From Aureispira sp. CCB-QB1 (lineage in GTDB: Bacteria; Bacteroidota; Bacteroidia; Chitinophagales; Saprospiraceae), in contig NZ_JHBV01000016.1 in NCBI RefSeq assembly GCF_000724545.1, forward strand, positions 1 through 64,000: a stretch of 64,000 bases of DNA. Reading direction: 5' to 3'. Shown here in pieces: positions 63,826 through 64,000 of the stretch. Under the pieces are notes generated by a model. It did no database searches and had not been told where the DNA came from. It saw only the letters and a list, made by a program, of their open reading frames with translations. Position numbers and translations under genes: made by a program. Every line of letters starts with the position of its first letter. Position 1 is the first letter of the stretch.

Positions 63826-64000
63826 TTAAAATTTAGCTGTTAACTCTTTAGCCAAAGCTTCTACTTTTGCTAAATCAGCTTTATCGTATTTACCAGAACG
63901 GAAGTTCGCCAATACATCACTATGACGCTCTTTCATCTTAGCCAAGAAGAACGCTTCAAATTCCATGACACGCTCTACTGGTACATTTTGAACCAAACCT
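63826..64000 (-). CDS. atpA: ATP synthase F1 alpha subunit, C-terminal end (partial)
   Basis: The last 57 codons of the alpha subunit are within the window; the rest lies beyond base 64000. Reading in the minus direction gives GLVQNVPVERVMEFEAFFL, then KERHSDVLANF and KVEALAKELTAKF before the stop at 63826. This helical C-terminal domain pattern (V..V..FE..FL) matches F1-alpha. It is located directly upstream of atpG (92 nt gap), as in standard atp operons. The catalytic and nucleotide-binding parts are not in view. Confidence 0.9.
   Translation of the reverse strand, partial: GLVQNVPVERVMEFEAFFLAKMKERHSDVLANFRSGKYDKADLAKVEALAKELTAKF

Overview
The window is AT-rich, densely coded bacterial chromosome from a member of the Bacteroidota. 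The evidence is five SusC/FecA-type TonB-dependent receptors (TBDRs), type IX secretion (T9SS) signatures (a C-terminal sorting domain, a GldN/PorN-like protein, a PorG-like barrel), Bacteroidota-type promoter elements (TAnnTTTG, once with TTTG 20 bp upstream), and weak use of Shine-Dalgarno sites. A Saprospiria-like or other marine gliding lineage is my inference and cannot be proven from this stretch. I see no rRNA, tRNA, transposase, prophage or CRISPR array, so this is mainly core chromosome with lineage-specific accessory genes.

Layout. 0.1-4.6 kb (minus strand): NADP-type glutamate dehydrogenase, an SH3-like secreted protein, a class V aminotransferase and a zinc-ribbon NUDIX hydrolase. 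4.7-7.2 kb: a TBDR behind a promoter flanked by two related palindromic operators, closed by a strong hairpin terminator. 7.2-13 kb: a MORN-GldN-like fusion, a Na+/solute symporter, a cupin, a small membrane protein and a T9SS-sorted protein. 13.4-20.9 kb: RlpA-SPOR, a lipoprotein, a ferric-siderophore-like TBDR, a PorG-like barrel, an NlpC/P60 lipoprotein and an esterase. 21-24.9 kb: a probable heavy-metal locus, with a Cys-rich HYC_CC_PP-like protein followed by a TBDR whose barrel is fused to two HMA metal-binding domains. 25-31.6 kb: an OmpA-domain protein, another TBDR and a two-gene TPR/secreted operon. 31.8-40.4 kb: an AGMO-like hydroxylase, a membrane protein, TetR, Ppx/GppA, TatC, a DtxR/MntR-type repressor, an ECF sigma factor and ClpP. 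40.4-46.9 kb: small lipoproteins, SmpB, a D-Ala-D-Ala dipeptidase, a tandem pair of CPxHN/CxxC secreted proteins, a second fatty-acid hydroxylase and a Crp/Fnr regulator. 47.3-56 kb: an S74-chaperone surface protein, then a YegI-like membrane kinase next to a divergent TPR-CHAT protease-like protein. 56-59 kb: an acyltransferase, small membrane and lipoproteins and an AhpD-like protein. 59.2-62.7 kb: a TPR histidine kinase, a LytTR response regulator and a degenerate receiver paralogue. 62.8-64 kb: atpG and the 3' end of atpA.

The most interesting parts are the TBDR-HMA-HMA fusion with its Cys-rich partner, the orphan GldN-like protein, the twin operators in front of the first TBDR (a DtxR-type repressor lies in the same window), the duplicated CPxHN/CxxC modules, the kinase/CHAT neighbourhood and a modular intergenic repeat family (core ACCACGTAGTAGCAGCG) present in several copies. 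Functions are assigned from motifs read by eye; no database search was possible.
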